From: Macrotis lagotis
Taxonomy: Eukaryota > Chordata > Mammalia > Peramelemorphia > Peramelidae
NCBI RefSeq assembly: GCF_037893015.1
Contig: NC_133658.1
Span: 287,437,719 to 287,501,718, forward strand
Direction of reading: 5' to 3'
Length of the DNA: 64,000 nucleotides
Of this stretch, positions 36,560 to 48,023 are shown piece after piece (positions within the stretch are counted from its first letter, which is position 1; each line of letters begins with the position of its first letter). Made by a program: the position numbers and the translations under genes. The notes under the pieces are model-generated. The model saw only the letters and a program-made list of their open reading frames with translations. It had not been told where the DNA came from and made no database searches.

Positions 36560-36795
36560 TTCTTTCAAAACTTAGCTCCAGTCCTACCTACTTTAAGAAG
36601 CCTTTTTTCCCCCCACCCCAATCTTCTTTTCTCTAAGTTCCTCCAGTTTATCTTGTCTATATGGACACAGTGATTTACATACTGTCCCCACTATTATACT
36701 GTGAACTCTTGGGCAGCAGAAACTGTTTTGTTTTGTATCCTAAGTACATTGCATGACATGTAGAAAGTGCTTAATAAATGCTTTTTGACTTTGAA
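36560..36795 (+). mobile_element. L2 LINE 3' end, TSC1 intron 1
   Basis: It ends with GCAGAAACTGTTTTGTTTTG and AAAGTGCTTAATAAATGCTT, the conserved L2 tail. Confidence 0.75.
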
Positions 36796-39700
36796 GAAGT
36801 CCCAGATTTGTGACTTGCCTCAGCAAAGGGCTAAAGGCTTTAGAACAGAGCAATCTAGACTTTACTTTTGAGTGATGTTTTAATACATTTCACAGCCTAG
36901 AAAATTTCACTGCTCTGAACCTCTGTAAAATATTATTACTCAAACCTTTTTCTCTCACTAATTTATGAATTCCTTATAGTCCTTAGTTTTTATTTTACTT
37001 TATTATATATTATTTTTATACATTTTATTATATATAACCCCTTTTTAAGGAATCGGTTATTGTTTGTTTTTTCCATTGGAATTGGAAATATGGTTATATG
37101 TGGTGGGTATTTAGTTTCTTTTTTTCATACTTCAGTTCTCATAAGTTATTACAATGCAGTTTTCTTAAATCTGAATTCAAGAGTCATCAGAAGTCATCTC
37201 ATCTTCCTAAGATTTCTGATTAGCTGTGCCTTTTACAACATCTCCTGATTGCTTTTGCTTGAATACCTTAAATAATAGAAACCATTTTTCTATTGTCAGG
37301 AAATTTATCTCTTATCAAAAAAAAATCTGCCTTCCTGTGACTTTTCCCCTTCTCCTTACTCCCAGATACAGTTGTTCTTCGTTCTAATTTCTGAGAACAA
37401 TCAAAAGAAATCAGTCCTGATCCTTTTTTTGTTTCTTTTTTTCAAATGCTTGAAGAAAGCAGTCATCTTCTAGGCTAAACATTCCTAAGTTCTTTAACAT
37501 ATCCCCATATGGGATGTGAGATTTTGAGTCCCCTCATTAGGTTTCTAGAATGGGCCAAATTGTAGCCCAGGAGATTTGCTTAGACAGAAGTATATGACTT
37601 TCATTTTATACTAAATAACACAGAGGCAAAAATGAACAATTATAGAGGCTTCCACTTAAATTGGCCTGAAAACAGTCTAATCTTAAACAATGTTATAATT
37701 GCCAGTTTCTCTGTTAGTTTTAACATGTTGATTTATTTCCGGTAATAAGTGATAAGTTTATTTTTCTAAATCTCTGGACAGAATCTAGATGCTATTGAGT
37801 TAGTAGTCATTTCCAGTGGTCAATAAAAATTCAAAAATCTTGTCCTTTACTCATGTAATCCTGTCTTTTGTTGTGTAGGGGCTTCAGTGTCAATAAAGGG
37901 CAGAAGAGGGAGTCATAAAGTAAAGAGTGCTTCTGTGTCAGCCAAGTGAGGAAGGCATTTGTTATTACACTTCCACATTCTCCTATTAAAGACATAACTC
38001 GGATACATGCCAGGCATGATAGTTATTCAGACCCATTGGTAAGAGCCTTATAAAGCAAAAAGAATGAAGTATTTTAGCAATGAGATACATTTTGGAGGTT
38101 CAATTGTGACATATGGTATGAGAAGATGAAAGATAAATAGCAGCAAGTTTAGGGAAAATAATATGTTCAGGCAAATTGTAATAATCTATCCCTACCTGCT
38201 TTGACTTCAGCTGTTCATACAGTGTAATGGTAAAGATACAGAAGTGTATTCATGTTGAATTATTATAGGCATTTAGAAGTAAATGTTTCTAATACTATAG
38301 ATTAATGAAGCAAGGATACTTTGTACCCCTAATGCATCTTTTTATTAATAATTTCTAGATATATTACTTTTTTAAATTGGCAAACTCTAATAAGCATAAA
38401 TTAATTTCTTGAATGACTAGCAGACTGGAAAGTCCCCAATTGGTTTGTAACTGGCAGCTTTCTTTTAAAGATGCTTCTATGGACCATCAAAACTAAACCA
38501 TTTTATTTAAGCCCCAAGACTCAAAGATTAATTCACTCTTCCCTGGCAGTTAAATTTTTGGTTTTGCACCTGATTTTTAAACAAGTGCCATTTGAAAGTC
38601 ATATTTTTAAGGATGAAGATCTCTTGGGTGTTTGCCTTTTAAAAATAGGATCTGTTTCATAGCTTCTAAATAATTGTCAAACTTTACAGTACATGACGGA
38701 AACCAATCCATTTTTGTTGTATTTGAATGTTGCAGATTTATAAAATACTGAGTTTCTTCTTAAACCACAATGCAAGTATTTATCTTAACATTTCCAATAT
38801 CTTACTTTCACTCTTTTTCTTTAATGATCATTAATCTTGGCACCCTTGGCACTTCCCTAGCATATGTTCAACATGCTGATGAAAGGAAAAGTTACATTTC
38901 TGATCCTGTGGAAAATAATATAATATCTACAGGTTCTCTTATTTATGACTCAGAGGACAAATGCTAAATAACTTCTCAAATTTCCTACCTAGTTGCGGGG
39001 TGGGGTTGGGAGAGGGAAGAGATAAGAAGAAAGGGGTGAAGTATTCTTGCTAGCAAACTGTCAGAATGTGACAATACTGAGTAATACTATTGCTAAAATT
39101 GGTGAGGTTCTGCCCCTTGAGACAGTTGTTTGGAATGAATTTCTGAGTTCATAAGATAAGGAGCAAAGCTGTATCTGATTACTGGGCCAAAATGGCATGT
39201 TATACTGTTGAACCCAGAAACTGGCAACTTGGAGCTCTCTACTGCCCCTGTTAATGTGACCTTGGAAGGTACTACAGCTGAAGAAACAACAACACATGAC
39301 ACAAACTTTGGCAGATTTATCCAACAGCTGTTTTATTCTCTGGCGAGTAGTATTCTCTTTTTTCCTTCTTCTCTTTTTCCTAGATCATTGAATGCTATTC
39401 AAGACCCTTGGTTTCATAGGGAATATATTCAGAGCAAATAATAGCTTATGCCTTTGCTTTTTATTTTCCTAAAGAAATATTAGGAAACTTTATATACACT
39501 GCAACATACTGATTACCATAGCATATCCAAATATGCTTGACCTTTAATAGAAGTAATAATATAATACTTTATTTATATTTCTCCTCAGCAAGATAGGAAG
39601 AAACATGGTTTTGGGGAAGAATAAAGTTAATATCTGTAACTTGCATTTTTATTTGTAAAACCATTTCCAGACTATCTTATAATACTTAACTTTGTCAGAT

Positions 39701-39895
39701 ATCTCTTTTTTAGGAAACAAAAACTTTCTTCCCTAAATTCTAAGAATTCCAAGTCAGTATTTCCACATAAAACACTTTTGAACCAGCAAATGATAACTGA
39801 TAGGTTCAAATTCATAGCTATTACTTAACTTATGCAATTGAAAAATAACTTTTCATGGGTAAAGATGTAGGAAAAAACTTTACAGGTTCATACCA

Positions 39896-40022
39896 CCAGT
39901 TAGGTGTGGTGGTACATGCCTATATTCCCTAGTACTAGGGGAAGCTGAGGTTGATGGAACATGAGCTCAGAGTTTTGAACTGTATTTCCAGCCTATACTA
40001 AATAGGGAAACCCAGGCTCTTT
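39896..40022 (+). mobile_element. 7SL RNA-like retrocopy lacking the S domain (Alu-like layout)
   Basis: The left part (GGTGTGGTGGTACATGCCTA ... GGGGAAGCTGAGGTTGATGG ... CAGAGTTTTGAACTGTA) follows the 5' Alu domain of 7SL RNA. It jumps straight into CCAGCCTATACTAAATAGGG and AAACCCAGGCTCT, which follow the 7SL 3' end (CCAGCCTGGGCAACATAG...GACCCCGTCTCT). The central S domain is absent. An A-rich stretch comes shortly after. Identity is moderate, so the copy is old. It lies in TSC1 intron 1. Confidence 0.75.
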
Positions 40023-40359
40023 CTCCCCTCAAAAAGATCATACTGTGGTAATATATGAATAAATAACTTACCTTAGAATTTGTAACTAATGTATTTAGAT
40101 ATGAAAACAATCTATTCATAAACTCCAGAAATGAAATTCAAATGAGGCTGCTTTGAAACTAGAGAATTTGTTAATTCTTCCCCAATCCATCCCCCCCATA
40201 GTAATTTGCTTACCTCTCACTTATTATAGCTTCACATTATAAATTCTTCTAACACACTAGCTTCTGAAGGCACAGACAGTATATTGGGTTTTGTTGTTGT
40301 TTTTATCCCTTAAGACTTACCTTGGTTCCTTGCATGTATTAGGCACTTAATAATGAGTT

Positions 40360-40544
40360 CAGGGGTTCTTAACCTGGGGGGGGGGTTCATGAATTTTTTC
40401 TTTATTTAAAACTATTTCATTTTAATTTACTTTTATAATCTATAAATATTTCCTTTTATGCTTTAAAAAATATTGAGAATGAGTTCATAGGCTTTGCCAA
40501 ATTTCTAAAGAGATTTATGACACAGAAAAGGTTAAGAACCCCTG
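40360..40544. mobile_element. hAT-like MITE with 15-bp perfect inverted termini, inside an L2 3' end
   Basis: It starts CAGGGGTTCTTAACC (40360-40374) and ends GGTTAAGAACCCCTG (40530-40544). The interior is AT-rich without coding capacity. Flanking 8-mers AATGAGTT and AAATTGTT match partly, as a decayed 8-bp hAT target duplication would. It interrupts a GGCACTTAATAA L2-type tail. Confidence 0.65.
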
Positions 40545-40564
40545 AAATTGTTTTACTGTTGAAG

Positions 40565-41010
40565 TAAATTTCTTGAATTCACCAATTCAACAAATTGAGT
40601 GCTTATTATAGAAAAGACGCTATGCTACTTACCATGAGGGATTTAAAGAGACTTAGTCTTGTAGAGGAGAATAAGGCAATGATTATTTTACAGAGTATAT
40701 AATATGAATGGGCAGGTAAGTGCAATAAGAAAAGGGATATAGAAATTAAGAGGAAGAAGAGATTGCTGGAAGGGAGAAAATAAAGAAAAACTTTGGATAG
40801 CAAAGGCATTTGAGTTAAGCCTTGAAATGTAGGTAAAGGTTGGGATATAAAGAATATTTTTAGGTAGAGGAAACCATATTAACAGTCAAGCAAGGGTAGG
40901 ATGAATTGATAGTGGTGAAAAGTCCACTTGGAAGGTTTTCAGAGAAGACATGGATAAGATTGTAGGAGACAAAACTGGAAAAGATTTGGGTGTGGTATTT
41001 GAATGTTCAT
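40565..41010 (-). mobile_element. L2 LINE fragment, antisense, TSC1 intron 1
   Basis: AATTGAGTGCTTATTATAGA through GAGTTAAGCCTTGAAATG follows antisense L2 3' order; heavily diverged. Confidence 0.55.
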
Positions 41011-42168
41011 AACTTTATCCTTCTGTTGCTATGTTTTTTTTAAGTTGATAATATAGCCTGAGATTAATAGAAATAGGGAGCCTATATGACTCACTAGACT
41101 AAGCAGTTGACTAAGCTTCTTAATAGACTCGAGGTCTTGTATGCTAATCCCAGTTATCCACTTGGTTGAATGACTTGGGATGGAAGCTACTTTTATACAA
41201 ATGTTTGTCTACCCTACCGAAATGGACCTGCCTTATAGCATTGTAGAACAACTTATGTAAATCAGCTAGTAATAGAGAATTATTATTTTGGGTGCTCAAA
41301 AATGTCTGCGCAACTTTAGTATGCAATCTTTCCCTATCAACTGGATCAATAAATTTAAATTGGTTAAAGATCTCCAGCCAATTTAATTTTGACCAAGATA
41401 GACTAGTCTTCAAGACTTAATTACTATTTAAATATAGGATATCATTCATAGAGCCCCATTTCCAGTGATTCATTCACATTAAATAAATATATACCAAGTA
41501 AGCTTTTGCCCTTCTGCTTCATAGGCTATTTTTGTCCTCCTTGAACTTGCCTTAGGATACCTGCATTACAGTTTGGTGGGTATAGTGTCCTAAAGTCCTC
41601 CCTCTTCACTGTGCCAGACATCAGAAGTGAGAGTCCCTCAGGGCTTAACTCATTGGGTAAGTGGTGAGATGGGGGAGAAGAGGAGGGGAGAGAAGACAAA
41701 TCGGTAATGTGACATGAGAGGCCAAGAAGTTAATATCTTAGTCTACTCTAGTGGTAATAAAATCTAGATCAAAGGAAACATAGGGTCTAGCATGCTCTTA
41801 ATTATAGATAAGACAGTATTTTGAAATTGTTAACAATTTAGGCTGCCATATTTTAAGAAGATCTAGATCTTGTCCATAGATTACCAGACAGCATTGAAAA
41901 CTCTGGAAAATATTTCAGGTGATGAATGGTTGCAGGAACTTGGGATATTTAGCCCAGAGAAGAGGAAACTGGGGCAAGGAGGAGGGTGGGCACAATCATT
42001 GGTTTCCATTGTTTAGAAGGCTGTCATTGGCAGAAAGGTTAGACTTGAGTAGATAGATGACTTCTAAGGTCCCTTCCAGCTCTTATATTCTGTGAACATA
42101 TTTTACTATAAGATTAGTGTTTATACTTATCTAGTGTTTTTTGTTGTTGTTGTTGTTTTCTTTTTTAG

Positions 42169-42231
42169 AGATCATGAAAGACACCAGGTTGACAGCACTG
42201 GAAACTGAAGTACTAATTGTCCATAGAACAG
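42169..42231 (+). other. TSC1: TSC1 noncoding exon 2
   Basis: This 63-nt exon has a TTTTTTAG acceptor and an ACAG|GTAGAG donor. ATGAAAGACACCAGGTTGAC and the following bases are nearly identical to human TSC1 exon 2 as recalled (64 nt). That is striking for a 5' UTR exon and is explained by the uORF that starts in it. Confidence 0.93.
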
Positions 42232-42661
42232 GTAGAGCATAATCTCTTGTGGTTTATCATTCTCATTTGGGGTGAATGGGGAGCAAAATCCTTAATATCA
42301 GTTTTGACTCAGTTCCCCCAATATAGGGGAGTATGTTTGACATTTTAGACATTACCTTTATAGAGAATATTATAGTCTTAATGATCTTATATTTGTCTTA
42401 TTGTTTTGCTGACCATTTCAACAAAGGTATCATCTGTAACAGAAGAGTTTGTACGTATTTTGAGAAGTTGAGAATGAAGTTATATTTAATGTGAATTTTT
42501 ATGTTGGTAAATGGCTACTTACTATAAGTCATCCAGTAATGTTAATGCTGTGACATTTATTACCTTGTGTCCTAAACTCAGGTGGATTGTGACAAACCTA
42601 TGAGGTAATAAACCTGATATTTTTACCCTAGTAATTTCTGTACTTTATGTGGATTTTGTAA

Positions 42662-42840
42662 GAAAAACACTGGGACAGTGAAAAGAACTCTGCATTTTGA
42701 GTCAGAGGACAGGAATTCAAATCCCATTTCTCAGTTACTTGTTAGACCTTTCTAGACCTCGGTTTCCTTATCTATAAATTGATGAGGTTAGACATGATGA
42801 CTTCTGAGGTCTCTTCCAGCATTAAATTTGTGATCCTGTG
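42662..42840 (+). mobile_element. MIR-like CORE SINE, TSC1 intron 2
   Basis: TTTGAGTCAGAGGACAGGAA, CCTCGGTTTCCTTATC and GATGACTTCTGAGGTCTCTT. Confidence 0.7.
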
Positions 42841-42849
42841 AAAATCTTT

Positions 42850-43100
42850 GTTGTTGAGTCTTTTTCAGTCATGTTGAACTTGTTGTGACTTCATTTGGGA
42901 TTTTCTTGGTAAAGATTCTGGGTAGTTTGCAATTTCCTTCTCTAGCTCATTTTACAGATGAGGAAACTGAGATAAATAATGTTAAGTAATTTGCCCAGGA
43001 TCATACAGCTAGTCTGTGACTGAGACCAGATTTGAACCCAGGAAGCTGAGTCTTCAGACCTGGCACTCTATCTGCTCTGACACCTAGCAGCCTCCTGTGA
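42850..43100 (-). mobile_element. Marsupial CORE-type SINE, long-tailed family, antisense
   Basis: TTGTTGAGTCTTTTTCAGTC start; CATTTTACAGATGAGGAAAC middle; CACCTAGCAGCC head. Confidence 0.82.
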
Positions 43101-43623
43101 AAATAGGTGGAAGTATTTTTCTTTTTGTCAGACAGAGAAATTTCTGTGAGTTTTATTATTTCCACATTCAAATCTCTTGTTTTTCTGTGCTTTGAAAAAG
43201 GACTGCAAAGTGGCTGCAAAGTGCATTTTATAATTGTAGAGAGACTAAAATCTGAATCACTTTAGTCTCTCATTGAAGGGAGTGAAGGGAGAGCTCACAA
43301 CAACAAAATCACAAATTTTTTAAGTAATAAGAATGCTAGGCATTATGTCTGAAGATTCTGAAGGTGACAGGTAGCTAATTTAAAACTCAAATCTAATTTT
43401 CCATTTGATTTACAAAGAGCATTTGGCCCAAAGACTTTAATTCTTTTGGGATGGGTAAAATCAGATTTTTTAGAAAAGGAATGGAAAAGTACAAAAAGCA
43501 AATACAGTAACAAATTCAGTATTTGGATACCAACTAATGTATATGTAGTTTGTGTTTAATACCACAGGGACGGGTTTATGAAAAATACAGTTCCAATCCT
43601 TTGATTTATCATCTATTTACAAG

Positions 43624-43627
<4 letters not shown>

Positions 43628-43665
<38 letters not shown>

Positions 43666-43667
43666 GT
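43628..43667. repeat. (ACAT)n/(CA)n microsatellite, TSC1 intron 2
   Basis: CATACATACATA then about 12 CA units. Confidence 0.93.
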
Positions 43668-44688
43668 ACAAAGTTAGATGGTTGTAAATGGAGAATTGAG
43701 ACAGTTAAGTGTTATAAAAGTGTAAAATGGTTGTGATGTAGGGAAAAGAGGTTTTGAGAATGAAATGAAAAAAGGATATATTTAAAATAACAATAGTAAT
43801 AACTAATGTTTATATAATGTTTTAAGGCTTGCAGAGAGGATTATATTTAAAATAAAGCTTTAAAATTTACAGAGCACTTTACAAATAACCCTTTTCATTA
43901 AATTTTTTAAAAATTTAATTTTTAATCAGAAAGTTGCCATCATATAGTTAACCTACACTTTACTTTTAAACCTGACTATTGATCTCTCAGGGACAAAAAC
44001 GAACAGTTTGGAAGTAATTAAGTGACCTAAAAATCTTGATAGTCAGCCATAGGAGTTGAGTGCTTATCTTTTTAGAACTGGTTTAAACATTACACTTAAG
44101 CAGAACTTCTATACTCCTTTTAATTTACCTTCTTTCTTTGTTTCTTCTAGTCCAAATTGTATACAAGGGGCAACAGTAATTGTGTTTTTTATTGTTTAGT
44201 ACAATGAAAATCAGCCAAATATCCTTGTTATTTTTATATATACAAGTGTTAGATGGGGCTCAGTGTTAGATAATGCACATGATCTTCACATCTTTTTTAC
44301 TTAAAAATAAGGCTTAAAAATAAGACCTAAACCTAAGTGCAAGAGACTTGTTCCTTAGATAGTGTGAATATGTAGTAGATGGGGGCTACTTGAGCTAAAC
44401 AGAATGCTAATCAAATGAACTAACTTCAGAAATAATAATGCAGAATTATCAGATTTTCTGAATCACTTACCTGCAACTTTGACTACTCTTTTAAGGTATA
44501 CCTAAATACCTAGCACTCTGTACACTTACCATTTGGTGATAATGAATTCAGATGCCAACATTACTGACTAGAACAGAAAACCTGAAAGTAGGTCTTTTGG
44601 CTTCTATCTCCAAGTTGGTATTCTCAAATAACTGAGGGAGGTTTTATTGATCTAAGTGAATATTTCATATTCATGTACTGCATGAATA

Positions 44689-44702
44689 TACACATATTTC
44701 TT
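44689..44702. repeat. Target-site duplication, left copy
   Basis: TACACATATTTCTT, followed at once by a T-rich run (the antisense of the L1 tail). Identical to 48010-48023. Confidence 0.85.
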
Positions 44703-45000
44703 TTTTTTCTATTGAATATTTTTTCATTTATTTTCATGAAAGCTATTTTGTTTTCTTGTTGGATTTCATGATGAAAGCATAATTTACTACATGAAATAAG
44801 TTGAGTAACTTACTATTTTTTTAATTTATTTTTTTATTCTCATTTTGTACAAATGTTTTTTTTTACATTAATAAAATATTCTTGTTTACAAGTAAACAAA
44901 ATACCCCTCCCTCCATGAATATAGATAGACTTGCTTGGGTGAAAAAAGTAAAGGGGAGAGAAAAAAATTTAAAAAATAAAAAATAATAGTAATAATTGTA

Positions 45001-45148
45001 GGTATGGCCAGGTGGTGCAATGGACGAAGCACCAGCCATGGAGCCACGAGCACCCGAGTCCATATCCAGCCTCATACACCCAACAATCACCCAGCCATGT
45101 GACATGCAAGCCACCCAATCCCCACTGCCCTGCAAAAACCAAAAAGAA
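45001..45148 (+). mobile_element. GC-shifted tRNA-derived SINE, copy 1 inside the L1-like element
   Basis: It aligns end to end with the common SINE of the window, but the core reads ACCCAACAATCACCCAGCC instead of ACTTAATAATTACCTAGCT. Most differences are T to C on this strand. Its tail is CTGCAAAAACC. Confidence 0.8.
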
Positions 45149-45191
45149 GGGAAAAAAAGACCCAAAATAAAATAAAATAGTAATAATAGTA

Positions 45192-45333
45192 GGGGTGGCT
45201 GGGTGGCAGACAGAGCATTGGCCCTTGAGCCAGGAGCACCTGGGTCCGAATCCGGCCCCAGACACCCAAAGATCACCCTGCTATGTGGCCCCAGGCAGGC
45301 CACCCAGCCCCACTTGCCCTGCACCCTCCCCCA
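45192..45333 (+). mobile_element. GC-shifted SINE, copy 2
   Basis: It follows copy 1 in the same orientation after an A-rich spacer. It reads GACACCCAAAGATCACCCTG where the usual SINE has GACACTTAATAATTACCTAG. T to C changes dominate, with several A to G. Confidence 0.8.
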
Positions 45334-45540
45334 AATAATAATAACAAAAAATGTGCTTCAGTCTTTGTTTCAACACCAACAACTCTGTCCTGGGTAGATC
45401 ACATTCTTTATGATAAGTCCATCACAAAAGTTACTTCCATATTTTTCCAATGTTGCCATTGCTGATCGCAACTCCCTTCTTTCTTATTTCTCCACTACCA
45501 TGTACATATTTTCTCTCTCCTTTCACTCTGACTCTGCTGT

Positions 45541-45690
45541 AGGGTAGCTGAGTGGTGCAGCAGACAGATCCCTGGTCCTAGGGCCAAGAAGCCCTGAGCC
45601 CCCATACCATACCTTGGGCCCAGAATCCACCTGGCCCTATGGTCCTGGGCAGGCCTTCCAATCCCAGCCCCTTGCATGAAGTAAAAAAGA
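45541..45690 (+). mobile_element. GC-shifted SINE, copy 3 (most diverged)
   Basis: AGGGTAGCTGAGTGGTGCAG marks the SINE head and GGTCCTGGGCAGGCCTTCCA the tail region. The middle is heavily altered and C-rich. Confidence 0.65.
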
Positions 45691-46274
45691 AAATATGTTC
45701 TATCTGACCACTCTCCCCCCATGGTCCATCCTCTCCTCCTTTATTCACATCCCCACCCCTTCCCCCCTGCTCCCCCCTCCTTCTTACTCCAGATGTCTAT
45801 ACCCCATTGAGTATATTTGCTGTTTCCTCTCCTAGCCATCTCTGATGAGAGCAAAGGTTCCCTCATTCCCCCTTGCCTCCCCCCTTCCATATCACTACAA
45901 TAGCTCATTGTAATAAAAAAAAATCTCATTATGTGAAATATCTTGGACTATTCCCCCTCTCCTTTTTCTTTCTCCCATTCCATTTCCCTTTTTTTTCCCT
46001 ATTGACTCCATTTTTACACCATATTTTATCTTCAAATTCAGCTTTCTCCTGTGCTTCAACTATAAAAACTCCCTCTACCTGCTCTATTAACTGAGATGGT
46101 TCATATGAATATTATCAGTATCATTTTTCTATACATGCAGTTCATCCTCATTAAGTTCCTCATATTTCCCCCCTCTCCTCCAATCTCCATGCTTCACCTG
46201 AGTCGTGTATCTGAAGATCAAACCTTCTGTTCAGCTCTGGCCATTCCAAAAGGAACATTTGAAATTCCCCTGGT

Positions 46275-47275
46275 TCATTGAAAGTCTATCTTTTTCCCTG
46301 GAAGAGGACATTCAGCCTTGCTTGGGTAGTTCATTCTTGGCTGCATTCTAAGCTCTTTTGCCTTCCGGTATATTATATTCCAAGCCCTACGAGCTTCCAG
46401 TGTAGCTGCTGCTAAGTCCTGTGTGATCCTGACTGCAGCTCCACGATATTTGAACTGTGTCCTTCTGGCTGCTTGTAATATTTTCTCTTTGACTTGGGAG
46501 TTCTGGAACTTGGCTATAATATTCCTAGGGGTTGTTTTTTGGGGATCTCTTTCTCTGGGGGATTGGTGGGTTCTCTCCATTTCTATTTTGCCCTCTGCTT
46601 CTAGAATATCAGGGCAATTTTCCTGTAGTAATTCTTTGAAAATGGATGTCAAGGCTCTTTTCCTGATCATGACTTTCAGGTATTCCAATAACTTTTAAAT
46701 TATCTTTCCTAAGTCTGTTTTCCATATCAGTTGTTTTTTCAATGAGATATTTCACATTTTCTTCTAATTTTTCATTTTTTTGGTTTTGAAGTATTGATTC
46801 CTGATTTCTGGTAAATTCATCAATCTCCCTCTGTTCTATTCTTTGTCTGAAGGATTTGTTCTCCTCAGAGAGTTTTCTTATCTCTTTTTGCATCTGGCCA
46901 ATTTTGCTTTTTAAAGCATTCTTCTCCTCAATAACTTTTTGAACTGTTTTATCCATTTGACCTAAGCTGTTTTTTAGCATGCTATTTTCTTCAGCATTTT
47001 TTTGGATTTCCTTGACTAAGCTGCTGACTTCATTTTCATGTTTTTCCTGCATCTCTCTCCTTTCTTTTCCCAGTTTTTCTTCCAACTCCCTCATTTGATT
47101 TTCAAAGTCTTTTTTTGAGCTCTGTCATAGCCTGAGCCCAATTTCTCTTTTTCTTGGAGTCTTTAGATGCAGGAGCTTGTGCTTCCTCATCTTCAGACTG
47201 AGTATTTTGATCCTTCTTGGGCTCATTTGCAAAATATTTCTCAATGGTCTTCCTCTTGTTTCTTTGCTTGTTCAT
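46275..47275 (-). pseudogene. L1 ORF1p-like gene with two frameshifts
   Basis: The ORF opens MNKQRNKRKTIEKYFANEP at 47275. It then shifts frame at a T7 run (47110-47116 on the + strand), continues as a long coiled coil (RELEEKLGKERREMQEKHEN) into the RRM-like MENRLRKDNLKVIGIPE, and shifts again near 46620-46690. The last part has ERTHQSPRERDPQKTTPRNI and ILQAARRTQFKYRGAAVRIT, the L1 ORF1 C-terminal domain. The family is an RNA-binding trimeric chaperone of LINE-1. No nuclease or polymerase domain accompanies it. The frameshifts make it inactive here. Confidence 0.88.
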
Positions 47276-48009
47276 TTTCCCAGCCTGGGCCTGGTTTTGG
47301 GGTGCTTCCTGACCTTTTGGGACACTCCCACAAGGGTCTCAGTGTGTGAGTCTCTGTCCTCCCTCCTGGTCTGTGAATGACCATAAGCGCCCCCCTCTGC
47401 CACGGGGCCGAGGTGGGGGGGCCACTGTTGTTCTATGGGGGGGCCTAGACTGGGATCAGGATCTGAATGTGGTCAGAGCCCCAGAGTCCTGTCCCGGGCA
47501 GAGGACAGAGCTCTGCAGTCTCTCTCTCTTCACTCCCCTCCCTCAGCTCAATGGGCTCATGCCCTGGGGGCTCCTGCTTACTGGCTCCCCCTGCTTCAGT
47601 TTCCAGGTCTGGGCTGCCAAAAGACCAACCTGCTTGCTGTGTGCCCTGAGGGCTGGGCTCCACGTGCTCGCTCTGGCAGAGGTCCCCAGCTGTTCCCCCA
47701 CTTTGTGCCGGGTGTTCCCCGGCGTGCAGCTCTGGAGACTTCCCCGCTGCTGTGAACCAAGGCTCCCAGCGCCCTGGGGCTGCCTCCGGGAGGCTGAAGT
47801 TCTTTTGCTCTGGTGGGCCACCCCTCCAACCCCGGGGACCAGAGCCTTTCTGCTCTTTTCCAGGTCACCTTGAGTAGGAGAACTGCCTCACTGGGTCCCT
47901 TTGTGGGTTCTGTCTCTCGAAAGTTTAGTTTAAGTCCTTAGCTTATGAGTTTTTATCAGAGAGCTCCTAAGACTCAATCCCTTCATGTCACCATCTTGGC
48001 CCCGCCCTC

Positions 48010-48023
48010 TACACATATTTCTT
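48010..48023. repeat. Target-site duplication, right copy
   Basis: TACACATATTTCTT lies directly beyond the L1-type 5' terminus. Confidence 0.85.

Larger units (their letters stand above)
33947..42168 (+). other. TSC1: TSC1 intron 1
   Basis: It starts GTGAGT in the CpG island and ends TTTTTTAG. It holds one young SINE, L2 tails, the 7SL-like fragment and the MITE. A MIR-like GGGGAAACTGAGGCCCGAGG lies in the island at about 34422. Most of 35.0-39.8 kb is unassigned unique-looking sequence. Confidence 0.9.
44703..48009 (-). mobile_element. L1-lineage element with ORF1 but no ORF2 (HAL1-like), antisense in TSC1 intron 2
   Basis: In sense order: 5' end GGCGGGGCCAAGATGGTGAC (near 48006), a GC-rich 5' UTR (about 48009-47276), a frameshifted ORF1 (47275-46275), then about 1.5 kb without recognisable endonuclease or reverse transcriptase and a short A-rich tail at the left end. 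A 14-bp duplication, TACACATATTTCTT, flanks it (44689-44702 and 48010-48023). On the sense strand the duplication starts AAGAAA, consistent with L1 endonuclease targeting. The intact 5' end and target duplication argue for insertion as a unit. An L1 that lost ORF2 by deletion is the alternative. Confidence 0.8.

Noticed and set aside
39090..39330. Possible exon or processed pseudogene around LNPETGNLELSTAPVNVTL
   Set aside because: The translation looks mildly protein-like, but no family is recognised, neighbouring frames have stops, and no convincing splice pair or poly-A tail is visible. Left unassigned.
44863..45324. 153-residue minus-strand frame with repeated WVACL-like segments
   Set aside because: The repetition is only the antisense of two neighbouring SINE copies.
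46609..47094. A cellular coiled-coil protein gene
   Set aside because: The coiled coil is followed by the L1 ORF1 RRM and C-terminal motifs, and a target duplication flanks the whole unit.
47346..47873. 175-residue open frame on the + strand
   Set aside because: It lies antisense over the GC-rich 5' UTR of the L1-like element and shows no recognisable protein features.
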